64,000 nt of DNA from Allobacillus halotolerans (lineage in GTDB: Bacteria > Bacillota > Bacilli > Bacillales > Alkalibacillaceae), in NCBI RefSeq assembly GCF_028743495.1, contig NZ_CP117968.1; one strand, written 5' to 3'. Positions 46,582 to 55,565 of the stretch are shown one piece after another. Within the stretch, counting starts at the first letter, position 1; each line of letters opens with the position of its first letter. The notes under the pieces were generated by a model. That model was given only the letters and a program-made list of their open reading frames with translations. It was not told the origin of the DNA and made no database searches. The translations under genes and the position numbers were made by a program.

Positions 46582-47964
46582 TTAACTTTTCGGTAATTCC
46601 ACATCAATTGTTGTTCCTTCGTTTTCATTACTGTTTATATGAATTGTTCCACCATGCAATTGGACGATGGCTTGGACAATCGATAGTCCTAATCCTGTAC
46701 CTTCAATCAATCGCGTTCTCGCAGAATCGACTCGATAAAAACGATCAAAGATTTTCGCTTGTTCATCTGCTTTTATTCCGATGCCTGAGTCGATGAAGGA
46801 GACGCGCACAGATTCAGGTTTTTCTTCAACTAACAATTCAATGCTGCCATCTGGCCTGTTATATTTAATGGCATTCGTTAATAAATTTTCCCAAACCGTA
46901 TGGAGTAAAGCAGGATCAGCAGTAATCGTTACGTCCGGTAGTTTAAATCCGATTGATATATTTTTCTCATCCATTTGCCACTGATGATTCCTGATCAGTT
47001 CTTTAAGCTGTTCACCTATATGAACGGTAGTCTCTTTCATCAAATCTTCGTCGCGATCCAATGACGCAAGCAATAGTAGTTGTTTCGTTAATGTCGAAAG
47101 TCGGCTAATCTCACCATTAATGATGGAAATGTAATTGCTTTTTTCTTCTGGATTGAGAGAATCACTTTCTAGCAGGTTTGTATAGCCTTTTATATTGGAT
47201 AAAGGTGACTGTATATCATGTGAGATGTTGGAAATAAATTCTTTTCTCATTTCGTTTGTCTGTTCTAGCCTGTTAGCCATTCGTAAAAAATGAGAAGAAA
47301 GCTCCCCAAGTTCATCATTCCGCTCTGTATCGAGCTCATCCACATTAAAATTACCTTCAGATAACGTTTTTGTTGCTGTCGTCAGTTTTGAAATGGGTTG
47401 AACTAAGTATTTTGTACTGAAAAGAACCATAATAATACTGAGCAGAATGGTTAGGGCTAGCAGCCAACCAAATAAAATATGCATCTCATTGAAAAGCAGT
47501 TTAATGTCCGGACGAAGAAAGAGTGCATAGTTTTCATCATTATGTGCTAATGGCACACCAATTGTATTTTTTAATTCATTCGCAAAGAAACCGGTCACGA
47601 ATGTTTCTTGTGGGAAGTTTAAAATTCCATGAAAAACATTACCGCTTAATACTTGTTCAACAGCGGACTTTGAAAGGTTGTATTCCCGGAAAGGGGCACC
47701 GAATGACGTCTCATCGCCAGATTCATCGACTAAATAAAGTTGATATCCAATCGAAGAGATGTTTTCCAAGTAATCATGCAGGTTGACCTCAGGATGTTGT
47801 TCGGTGAATTCAGCGATATTCAATGCAATTTCCGTGTTCTTTTCGTCGTTTTCAGGTTTTAATTTTTGTTGATAATACGTATTGGAAATGAAAAAGGCAA
47901 TAACGCTACTAAAAATCATAATGCCGATTGTAATCCATACAAATTTAACATAAAGGGACCTCAT
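46582..47964 (-). CDS. hssS: heme-sensing histidine kinase HssS
   Basis: 460 residues. Two membrane helices (about 8-28 and 163-185) enclose an extracellular sensor. HAMP follows (YLVQPISKLTTATKTLSEGN), then the H box FISNISHDIQSPLSNIKGY near 248 and N/G boxes LLTNAIKYN, DSGIGIKADEQ, GTGLGLSIVQAI. Sensor phrases GAPFREYNLS and VTGFFANELKNTIGV resemble S. aureus HssS. It overlaps hssR by 4 nt. Confidence 0.88.
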   Translation of the reverse strand: MRSLYVKFVWITIGIMIFSSVIAFFISNTYYQQKLKPENDEKNTEIALNIAEFTEQHPEVNLHDYLENISSIGYQLYLVDESGDETSFGAPFREYNLSKSAVEQVLSGNVFHGILNFPQETFVTGFFANELKNTIGVPLAHNDENYALFLRPDIKLLFNEMHILFGWLLALTILLSIIMVLFSTKYLVQPISKLTTATKTLSEGNFNVDELDTERNDELGELSSHFLRMANRLEQTNEMRKEFISNISHDIQSPLSNIKGYTNLLESDSLNPEEKSNYISIINGEISRLSTLTKQLLLLASLDRDEDLMKETTVHIGEQLKELIRNHQWQMDEKNISIGFKLPDVTITADPALLHTVWENLLTNAIKYNRPDGSIELLVEEKPESVRVSFIDSGIGIKADEQAKIFDRFYRVDSARTRLIEGTGLGLSIVQAIVQLHGGTIHINSNENEGTTIDVELPKS

Positions 47965-48644
47965 TTGCGTTTAGCCTCCAATGAATACCCAACGCCACGC
48001 ACGGTTTTAATTTGAAAATCATCTGTTAAATTAGAGAAGCGTTGCCTTAATCGTTTAATATGAACGTCGACTGTTCGTTCATCGCCTTCATAATCCCAAC
48101 TCCAAACATGTTCAATTATATGTTCTCTTGAAAACACATGCATCGGATTGGATGCTAAAAAGTAGAGGAGTTCGAATTCCTTTAAAGGTAAAAGAATTGT
48201 TCGATCATCGATTTGGACTTCATATGTTTGTTTATTGATTATCGTATTGCCGAATCGGATCTTCGAATCGTCATCTGAATGACTGTCGTACCGTCGAAAC
48301 AATGCTTCGATTCGAAAGATTAATTCTTTCGGCTCAAACGGTTTAACGAGATAATCATCTGTACCGGATTTAAACCCTTCCTCTTTGTCATTAATTTGAT
48401 CTTTGGCTGTTAAAAGGATGACGGGTATATCGAATTCTCTTCGTATTTCTCTCGTTAAAGCAAAGCCATCCATGAAAGGCATCATGACATCGACGACTGC
48501 TAAATCACATTGTTCCTTATGAAGAATTTTTAATGCATCTGTCCCGTCTTTTGCTTGAACGACGTGATAACCCGCTTCGGTTAAATGGATGGATACCAAC
48601 TGCAAAATGTTTATATCGTCATCGACAACAAGAATTGTTTTCAT
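47961..48644 (-). CDS. hssR: heme response regulator HssR (OmpR family)
   Basis: 227 residues. Receiver with phospho-Asp in VVDVMMPFMDGF near 52 and Lys in YLVKPFEPKELIFRIEALFRR; DNA-binding winged helix ending VWSWDYEGDERTVDVHIKRL and VRGVGYSLEAK. Close in motif detail to S. aureus HssR. It should bind the GTTCATATT repeats before hrtB and before the oxidase-like gene. Confidence 0.9.
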   Translation of the reverse strand: MKTILVVDDDINILQLVSIHLTEAGYHVVQAKDGTDALKILHKEQCDLAVVDVMMPFMDGFALTREIRREFDIPVILLTAKDQINDKEEGFKSGTDDYLVKPFEPKELIFRIEALFRRYDSHSDDDSKIRFGNTIINKQTYEVQIDDRTILLPLKEFELLYFLASNPMHVFSREHIIEHVWSWDYEGDERTVDVHIKRLRQRFSNLTDDFQIKTVRGVGYSLEAKRK

Positions 48645-48743
48645 TGCGTAGCCTCCTTCTTAACCATTTTCAATTGCAAATAGAGCTTGGGACAAATCTG
48701 AATTATAAACTCAGAAACACGAATAACAATCTAACTTAGCGTA

Positions 48744-48848
48744 GGAAATATACGGAGTCTTCTGCGGGAGCAAAAGCCTAGGTGAGACCCCGCAGTGCGA
48801 AGCACGAGGAGGCTCAACAGCTGCCCGCGAAAAGCGCAGTATATTTCC
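48744..48848. repeat. 105-bp imperfect inverted-repeat element
   Basis: Ends GGAAATATAC (48744-48753) and GTATATTTCC (48839-48848) are exact inverted copies. Inside, TCTGCGGGAGC faces GCTGCCCGCG, and CCGCAG/GAGGAGGCTC add a central fold. This resembles the dispersed elements with GAGGAGGCTCAACAGC-like cores that are common between genes in many Bacillaceae; I see only one in this window. It lies between hrtA and hssR. Confidence 0.75.
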
Positions 48849-48960
48849 GAAGCGAGTATTTCCGGCACACTAAATTAGAATATTCGTATCTGTGTCAACT
48901 TTAAAGGTATTGTCTCAGCCTCTTTATATTCTCACTATCGTTAATCGTTTTCTACTAATG

Positions 48961-49644
48961 TCATTTATTTTCTAGGACCATTCCATCACTCATTTGTAGA
49001 ATCCGGTCTACGTAAGTGAGCATTTCTTCATCGTGAGTAACCATTAACGTTGTAATATTCATCTTTTTCGTTAAGTCACGTATTAATTCCATCATATCTT
49101 TGGATCGTTTTGAATCCAAGCTTGCCGTCGGTTCATCAGCAAAAAGAACTTTTGGTTTGTGAATGATCGCACGAGCAACGGCAACTCGCTGTTTTTCACC
49201 ACCCGATAATGAAGAAGGGTAGGCATTTTTTCGGTGTTCCATTCCAATCACATTTAGAAGCTGATCAATTTCTTTTTTTTGTTCTCTCTTTGATAATGTA
49301 GATTCAGAGACTTCCAGCATAAGCATCAATTGTTCTTCCACTGTGAGGAAAGGAACAAGGTGAGCAAATTGAAAGACGAAGCCAAATTCCTTTGCACGTA
49401 TTTTACGTACTTGTTCAGAACTCATGGTTGTCAGGTTATTGCCATCAAACAGAACTTCACCATCGGAAGCGGGTTGTAATCCTGCAGCAATCGTCAACAG
49501 TGTACTCTTGCCAGAACCCGATGTACCGACGAGTGCGGTGATTTCTCCTTCTTTTAGCGATAGGCTAATGCCTTTCAATATATTTTCCTCTATTTCACCA
49601 TTTGTAAATGTTTTCTCTACTTCGTCCAATGTGAATATCGTCAA
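48961..49644 (-). CDS. hrtA: heme efflux ATPase HrtA
   Basis: 227 residues from TTG 49644, which has AGGAGAGG at good spacing; longer in-frame starts would overlap hrtB. Walker A GTSGSGKST near 43, signature LSGGEKQRVAVARA near 141, Walker B VLFADEPTASLD. MacB/LolD type ATPase working with an FtsX-like permease. Order hrtB-hrtA, one base apart. Confidence 0.88.
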   Translation of the reverse strand: MTIFTLDEVEKTFTNGEIEENILKGISLSLKEGEITALVGTSGSGKSTLLTIAAGLQPASDGEVLFDGNNLTTMSSEQVRKIRAKEFGFVFQFAHLVPFLTVEEQLMLMLEVSESTLSKREQKKEIDQLLNVIGMEHRKNAYPSSLSGGEKQRVAVARAIIHKPKVLFADEPTASLDSKRSKDMMELIRDLTKKMNITTLMVTHDEEMLTYVDRILQMSDGMVLENK

Positions 49645-49645
49645 A

Positions 49646-50680
49646 TTAATCCTCTCCTTGTTGGATCGCCCGAAGCGGCTCGATTTTTCTAATTTGTAAT
49701 CCTGAAAGTGTAGCTCCGATAAAACCGACAACTAAGAAAATGATTGATAGCTGTGTTGTCGTCTCAAAGGTTAAGTGAAAAGGCATTCCTTCAGGTGCGA
49801 TGCTATTGAACGCATGACTTAGCGAAATGGACAGCGCCAAAGCAATGATGGTAATGAATAACATTTGTGTCCAGATCATCTTGAACAGTCTACTTGTTTT
49901 GATTCCAACGGCTTTTAGAATTCCATATAAACCAATCTTTTGAATGTTCATCATGTAGAAAAAGATTGCAAACAACATGCCACTGATGACGATTAAAAAC
50001 GAAACAATCATTGTTAAGGACATTTGTTCTGCGTTATAACTCGGAATCGTACTTAAAAAATCTTTATTCGAGTAGGATTGTAATCCAGTGAAATTTTGTG
50101 CTGAATTTTCTCCTGGTAGGAAAACTAATTGCATTTGTTCAACGTTATACATCTTTTTATAGTCTTCACTATTAATATACGCGACTGGCGCATGGCTGAA
50201 TTTCTTTTGATCAACGAAACCTTTGACGACTAATTCATCACGGAGTTGATTGTTTGTTAATAGATCCCCCACTTTTATACCTTTCTCTTTCAACGAGCGA
50301 TCTACGATGACTTCCCTTTCATCAACTTGTGTAAATAGTTTTGAATCGGTTGCTGTAACGAATGCAACACTTTGCTGTTTGTCCTCCTGATCAATCAAGA
50401 ACCCCATTTGAATCGATAAGGCAACCGCATTTTGATGGTCATTCATGATTTCATGTTGAACATCCGAATCTATTCTAGATAGATTGTAAGTTTCCTCAGC
50501 ATCTTCACTCATATAGAAATGACCTTCTGGTAAATCTTTTATTAAAGCGGCATTATCCTGTGACAATCCGTTCGCTAAGCCGGATATAATCATTGTCAAT
50601 AAACTAACAAGGAAAATGATTGAGCCTAGAATCAAAAATCTACTTTTATTTTTCTTGATTTCTTTCCAGCCAATGTTCAT
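49646..50680 (-). CDS. hrtB: heme efflux permease HrtB
   Basis: 344 residues. One N-terminal helix (FLILGSIIFLVSLLTMIISG), a large outside domain (45-225), then three helices typical of FtsX. SYNAEQMSLTMIVSFLIVIS and FFYMMNIQKIGLYGILKAVG closely mirror S. aureus HrtB. Exports excess heme. HssR-type operator about 45 bp before the start. Confidence 0.87.
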   Translation of the reverse strand: MNIGWKEIKKNKSRFLILGSIIFLVSLLTMIISGLANGLSQDNAALIKDLPEGHFYMSEDAEETYNLSRIDSDVQHEIMNDHQNAVALSIQMGFLIDQEDKQQSVAFVTATDSKLFTQVDEREVIVDRSLKEKGIKVGDLLTNNQLRDELVVKGFVDQKKFSHAPVAYINSEDYKKMYNVEQMQLVFLPGENSAQNFTGLQSYSNKDFLSTIPSYNAEQMSLTMIVSFLIVISGMLFAIFFYMMNIQKIGLYGILKAVGIKTSRLFKMIWTQMLFITIIALALSISLSHAFNSIAPEGMPFHLTFETTTQLSIIFLVVGFIGATLSGLQIRKIEPLRAIQQGED

Positions 50681-50725
50681 CTTTCCATTCCTCCAAGCAT
50701 TTTGATAATTTTAGTTTACCCATTG

Positions 50726-50745
50726 AATATGAACGACAGATGAAC
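50726..50745 (-). promoter_or_regulatory. predicted HssR operator upstream of hrtBA
   Basis: On the minus strand GTTCATCTG-TC-GTTCATATT; the second half is identical to the known HssR half-site. Confidence 0.8.
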
Positions 50746-50847
50746 GGGGGAGAGTAAACTTGTACGAAAATCAAAAGAGTGATGGAGAGAGTATGCAGGA
50801 GATTGTTAACACGAGCGTGAAACTATTAAATAAGACATTTGGACTTG

Positions 50848-50904
50848 GCCAGTGGTGTAACAGGCCAAGCGATTATCATTGATGGAGGGTATACTGCTCA
50901 GTAA
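50848..50904 (+). pseudogene. C-terminal remnant of a short-chain dehydrogenase
   Basis: The frame ASGVTGQAIIIDGGYTAQ-stop is the end of 3-hydroxybutyrate dehydrogenase-like SDRs. Nothing upstream continues the frame, so the rest has been lost. Confidence 0.7.
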
Positions 50905-51156
50905 AGCCGTTTAAAACCGGAAAATGAATAAAAAAATCAGGCAAACAAATCCCGAATTCATGATATTAAAATTGAATGATTTCCCTTGCTGCGTAAACAA
51001 CTAGATAAATTGGAAAAAACTTTGTCACAATTTGTCTAAAAATTCACTTAAAAAGCATTGAAATATAAACACAATCGTAGTACCATAAGTTTCGCTTGAT
51101 AAATTAAATATTTCAGAAAAATCACAGAAATTAATCATCGATGGGGGAACTCGATT

Positions 51157-52518
51157 GTGAAATTATCATTCTCATCCTATGCAGCAGTAGGAGTTATGTT
51201 ATTCGCGTTATTTTTTGGCGCTGGAAATCTGATTTTTCCGGCAAGTTTAGGACAGAATGCTGGTGAAAATCTCTGGCCAGCGGCAATTGGCTTTTTAATC
51301 ACGGGTGTTGGCTTGCCACTCCTCGGAATCATCGCCATGAGTTTTTCAGGGAGTCGAAATTTACAAGAGCTTGCGGCACGGGTGCACCCGTTATATGGAG
51401 TGTTTTTTACATCATTATTATACTTAACGATCGGGCCATTCTTCGCCTCCCCTCGTACGGGAACGGTGGCGTTTGAAATCGGTATATCCTCTTTTGTCAG
51501 TGAGTCGTCTCAGCAACTAGCATTATTTATTTTTACGTTATTATTTTTCTTAGTCGTTCTTTTCTTTTCCTTAAAGCCAGGACAGCTAGTTGATACAATC
51601 GGTAAAATGTTGGCGCCTGGGTTAGTTTCTTTGATTGCGATCTTATTAGTAACCGCTTTCGTCAATCCGATGGGTGAATTCCAATCACCACAGGAATCTT
51701 ATTCGGATGGAGCATTTCTGACAGGGTTTCTTGAAGGCTACAATACAATGGACGCACTTTCATCTTTAGTTTTCGGCATTATCGTCATCAATGCGATTTA
51801 TGCGATGGGTGTTACGTCGAAAAAAGATATACTTCGGACGACTATTAAAGCTGGTAGCATAGCCATTTTACTTCTTGGAACCATGTATGTGGGGATTGCT
51901 TATTTAGGAGCAATCAGTACACAGGTTCTTCCAATATTTGATAATGGTGGGCCTGTTTTAAGTGGCGCAGCCTCGCATTATTATGGAACATTCGGCTCTG
52001 TATTGTTAGCGATTGCCATTATACTGGCATGTTTAACGACAGCGATTGGATTGACTGTGGCCAACGCTCAATACTTTCATTCATTGATGCCGAAATTCAG
52101 CTATAAAACCTATGTTATTTTCTTTGTGACAATCACGTTTGCCATTGCGAACTTTGGACTGACAAATATCATCACTTATTCCGTACCGATTTTAATGTTT
52201 TTATACCCATTAGCGATCGTTTTAATTTTATTAACGTTTTTATCACCACTATTTAAGCATGCACAACTTGTTTACATCACGACGATTTCGGTCACTTTTG
52301 TAATCGGTTTCTTTGACGGGTTGAAGTCGCTTGCTGAATCATTAGGAATCGATTACTTCGCTTGGATGCAACCGATAATAACCCTTTTTGAGAAATGGTT
52401 ACCATTATATGGTCAAGGACTCGGTTGGTTAGTGCCAGCAGCTATATCCATTGTTATAACTGGCTTGATCAGTCGATTCCAAATGAGCAAAGTATCTACA
52501 TCACGACAAACTACGTAA
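51157..52518 (+). CDS. brnQ: branched-chain amino acid carrier BrnQ
   Basis: 453 residues, 12 predicted helices. SYAAVGVMLFALFFGAGNLI, FPASLGQNAG and GVGLPLLGIIAMSFSGSRNL match BrnQ (LIVCS family), a Na+ or H+ symporter for Leu, Ile and Val. Start GTG with GGGGG upstream. A close paralogue begins at 63772 with the same GTG. The upstream 250 bp hold only the SDR remnant. Confidence 0.93.
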   Translation: MKLSFSSYAAVGVMLFALFFGAGNLIFPASLGQNAGENLWPAAIGFLITGVGLPLLGIIAMSFSGSRNLQELAARVHPLYGVFFTSLLYLTIGPFFASPRTGTVAFEIGISSFVSESSQQLALFIFTLLFFLVVLFFSLKPGQLVDTIGKMLAPGLVSLIAILLVTAFVNPMGEFQSPQESYSDGAFLTGFLEGYNTMDALSSLVFGIIVINAIYAMGVTSKKDILRTTIKAGSIAILLLGTMYVGIAYLGAISTQVLPIFDNGGPVLSGAASHYYGTFGSVLLAIAIILACLTTAIGLTVANAQYFHSLMPKFSYKTYVIFFVTITFAIANFGLTNIITYSVPILMFLYPLAIVLILLTFLSPLFKHAQLVYITTISVTFVIGFFDGLKSLAESLGIDYFAWMQPIITLFEKWLPLYGQGLGWLVPAAISIVITGLISRFQMSKVSTSRQTT

Positions 52519-52545
52519 AATAAATGAGGGTTAAAAAATAGAAAG

Positions 52546-52587
52546 ACGGCACCTGCCATGAAAATAAATGGTTAGGTGCCGTTTTTT
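52546..52587 (+). terminator. terminator of brnQ
   Basis: ACGGCACCT...AGGTGCCGT, 9-bp stem, then TTTTT. Confidence 0.9.
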
Positions 52588-52610
52588 GTTCTGTTCATTT
52601 AAAAAAATGT

Positions 52611-52870
52611 TTTAATCAGGGATAGCGTGTGAAAATTGCTCCCTATCGTTGAATAGAAGCACTCTAATCGGGGGTAGCGTACGAAAATACCTCTCTAGCT
52701 TCGAATAGAAGCGTTCTAATCGGGGGTAGCACACGAAAATAGCTCTCTACCTTCGAATAGAAGCGTTCTAATCGGGGGTAGCGCACGAAAATAGCTCTCT
52801 ATCCTCGAATAGAAGCTTTCTAATCGAAGATAACGTACCGAAATAACGCTCTACCCCGGAATAGAAGGGC
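52611..52870. repeat. 52-bp tandem array, hairpin units (5 copies)
   Basis: TCTAATCGGGGGTAGC or a variant starts at about 52611, 52663, 52715, 52767 and 52819, exactly 52 bp apart. Between neighbours, CTACCTTCGAATAGAA faces TTCTAATCGGGGGTAG, an inverted repeat with a 3-nt loop, so each joint can fold as a hairpin. The linkers CGNACGAAAATANCTCT are not paired. Lies between the brnQ terminator and the stop of the minus-strand MBL gene. Confidence 0.92.
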
Positions 52871-52888
52871 TCTGAATGATAAAAGCAC

Positions 52889-53740
52889 TTAAATCCGAAA
52901 TCCGTTCACGAAGTACTCCATAATTTCTTTTTCTTCTTCATTTAATTCGCGTTGCAAAAGTGAGGCCATCTCATGAGCCATAGAATCTCGTTCTCCTTGA
53001 TGCTTTTCCGCTAACCGCGCGCAGGTTTTCAACAATGATCGAAAGGAAGAGAATTCTTCTTTCGTAAATGGTCCAGGGTGATGGGACAAGAAGAATGTTT
53101 CTGCGTCGAACTCATCAATTCTGTCTAGTAGCTTCGTTATGTTTTCAGTCGTATAGTGCCACTTTTCTGCATACATATTTGCATAGAGGCAATCTCCGAG
53201 AAAGAGCATTTTTTCCTCGGGTACATAAATTAGCGTCGAGTCAGGTGAGTGGTCGCCGCCAACGTGCTCGATGATACAGGAAACCCCACCGAGATTTAGT
53301 TTGATTTGATGATCAAACGTAATGGTTGGGTCTGGAATCATAACGTTTCGATCAGCACCTAATTCAAGCTTGATTGCTTCCGAACAAAAAGGGATTTCAA
53401 TACCTTGTTCGACACGGCGGTCTAATGCTTGGTCATTCCAAGAATAGCCTTGCAGTTTTTTCATTCCTTGAAGAGTCAGGTTGTTCGCAATCGAAGGGAG
53501 GTTCATTTCCTGCAACCCAAATACGTGATCCCAATGCCAATGGGTAAGTGCTAATAAGTGACCACAAATCCCATGAACATTCAGTTGCTGGTTGAACAGT
53601 TTTGCATGTTCCGCAGAATTTCCGGCATCGATGAGTAGTGTCCGTGAATCCCCAACGACCGCTGCCAAAATTGGACGATCTGTTTTGGGATACGGTGGTA
53701 GGTAATAGATTCGGTCAGAAAGTTGTTGGACGGTCTGCAT
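52889..53740 (-). CDS. MBL-fold metallohydrolase
   Basis: 283 residues. LALTHWHWDHVFGLQEM (HxHxDH) near 62, then HVGGDHSPDSTLIYV, LFLGDCLYA and FLSHHPGPF supply the remaining His/Asp ligands of a two-metal site. C-terminal helical tail. Similar to glyoxalase II-like or lactonase-like enzymes; substrate not known. ATG has AAGGAG upstream. Confidence 0.88.
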   Translation of the reverse strand: MQTVQQLSDRIYYLPPYPKTDRPILAAVVGDSRTLLIDAGNSAEHAKLFNQQLNVHGICGHLLALTHWHWDHVFGLQEMNLPSIANNLTLQGMKKLQGYSWNDQALDRRVEQGIEIPFCSEAIKLELGADRNVMIPDPTITFDHQIKLNLGGVSCIIEHVGGDHSPDSTLIYVPEEKMLFLGDCLYANMYAEKWHYTTENITKLLDRIDEFDAETFFLSHHPGPFTKEEFSSFRSLLKTCARLAEKHQGERDSMAHEMASLLQRELNEEEKEIMEYFVNGFRI

Positions 53741-53901
53741 GATTTAATCTCCTTTAAACTATTTCTTCTATTATAAGGAATGAAGATAAGATTGACCAAC
53801 TATTGCAGGTTAGACATTTTTGAGCTAAAATTAAATCAAATAATTCTGATAATACTAAAGTTTTTGAATTTAAGTTTATATAACGAAATGGAGGAGATGA
53901 A

Positions 53902-55401
53902 ATGAGATCCAACACCATTGCTGAAACAGTCAAACGGACAGCGAAACGGACTCCGCACCACACGGCAATCATTTATGGGGAAAGAACGTGGACGTATGAA
54001 CAGTTAGATCAAGCAGTCACCAGTGTAGCTCTCGAATTACAAAACCAAGGTGTGAACAAGGGAGAACGTGTTGCTGCGTATGGAAAAAACTCCGACTTAT
54101 ATGTATTACTTTATCTGGCGGCGGTTCGCTTAGGGGCAATTCACGTACCAGTAAACTTTCAACTGAAAGGGGCGGAGCTAGACTATATTTTAAGTGATTC
54201 AGACCCGACATTGGTTGTTGCCGATCGCGATCTTGCAAGCGAGATCGAAAAGACCGAGAACAATCACGATCAAGAAGTAATTTACTTTGAAGATCATATT
54301 TTAGCGTGGACGACGAAACATGAGGATTCTACAGAGGTTGCTTTCGAAGTGGAGGATACGGATGTTGCCCAGCTGCTTTACACATCTGGAACGACTTCCA
54401 ATCCAAAAGGTGCGATCATGACACATCGGGCATTAGTTCATCACTATGTAAGTTGTATCCAAGGACTAGATATTAAAGAATCGGATCGAGCACTTCATAG
54501 TATGCCACTGTATCATTCTGCACAAATGCATGTTTTCATGCTACCCGCCTTAATGGTTGGTGGCTGGAACAAAGTGTTGAAAGCTCCTGTGCCTGATCAA
54601 GTTCTACAGTCAATAGAAGAAGACGAAATCACTTCATTTTTCGCGGCGCCAACGGCATGGGTTTCTTTAGCGAATCACCCAGATTTTACGAAACATGATT
54701 TAAGTACATTGAAAAAAGCCTATTACGGTGCTTCGATCATGCCAGGTCCAATTTTAGAACGACTGCAAAACCATCTTCCTGAATTAGGATTTTACAACGT
54801 GTTTGGCCAGTCTGAAATGGGACCAGCCTGTACGGTTTTACTTCCTGAAGAACATGAAGACCGTCCAGGTTCAGCAGGACGTCCGCTTATTTTCGTCGAA
54901 ACACGGGTAGTTGATTCGGAAGGTAAGGATGTTGCTGTTGGTGAGCTTGGCGAAATCGTATATCGATCCCCGCATTTATGTCTAGGTTATTGGAATAAGC
55001 CAGAAGCAACGAGCGAAGCATTTAGAGACGGATGGTTCCACTCTGGTGATCTTGTGAAAATGGATGAAGAAGGTTATATCGAAGTCATTGACCGTGTAAA
55101 AGATGTCATTAATACGGGTGGTGTCGTTGTAGCTTCGAGAGAAATTGAGGATTGTATTTACGAACTACCTCAAGTTGCAGAAGTCGCGGTCGTCGGTGTT
55201 CCCGATGAAAGGTGGATTGAAGCGGTGACCGCATTTGTCGTCACAAAAGATCAGGTTACTGAAGACGAAATCATTCAACATGTGAAAGACAACCTTGCAA
55301 GCTTCAAAGTACCGAAACATGTTGAACTCGTCGACAAATTGCCGAGAAACGCTAGCGGAAAGATTCTAAAACGACAACTCCGTGACGCCATAACAAGATA
55401 A
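53902..55401 (+). CDS. AMP-binding long-chain fatty acid-CoA ligase
   Basis: 499 residues. LLYTSGTTSNPKGAIMTH (P-loop) near 157, YNVFGQSEMGP near 295, WFHSGDLVKMDEEGYIEV near 374 and the catalytic Lys in RNASGKILKRQLRD near the end. Acyl-adenylate forming superfamily; medium or long chains likely. GGAGGAGATGAA precedes ATG. Confidence 0.92.
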   Translation: MRSNTIAETVKRTAKRTPHHTAIIYGERTWTYEQLDQAVTSVALELQNQGVNKGERVAAYGKNSDLYVLLYLAAVRLGAIHVPVNFQLKGAELDYILSDSDPTLVVADRDLASEIEKTENNHDQEVIYFEDHILAWTTKHEDSTEVAFEVEDTDVAQLLYTSGTTSNPKGAIMTHRALVHHYVSCIQGLDIKESDRALHSMPLYHSAQMHVFMLPALMVGGWNKVLKAPVPDQVLQSIEEDEITSFFAAPTAWVSLANHPDFTKHDLSTLKKAYYGASIMPGPILERLQNHLPELGFYNVFGQSEMGPACTVLLPEEHEDRPGSAGRPLIFVETRVVDSEGKDVAVGELGEIVYRSPHLCLGYWNKPEATSEAFRDGWFHSGDLVKMDEEGYIEVIDRVKDVINTGGVVVASREIEDCIYELPQVAEVAVVGVPDERWIEAVTAFVVTKDQVTEDEIIQHVKDNLASFKVPKHVELVDKLPRNASGKILKRQLRDAITR

Positions 55402-55409
55402 CAATTACT

Positions 55410-55443
55410 AACCTCTCGAATAAAGTACTTCGAGAGGTTTTTT
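55410..55443 (+). terminator. terminator of the acyl-CoA ligase gene
   Basis: AACCTCTCGAA...TTCGAGAGGTT, 11-bp stem, then TTTT. Confidence 0.93.
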
Positions 55444-55565
55444 GATGTGTTGAAAAACAATCTGTCGTTCATCCGTTTCAATCTTCCATCTATAATCTGC
55501 AAACTTTCTTATCCAGTTGTTTCGTATTATTATAGATGTAGGAGAGAAAGAAAGGAAGAAGCAAG

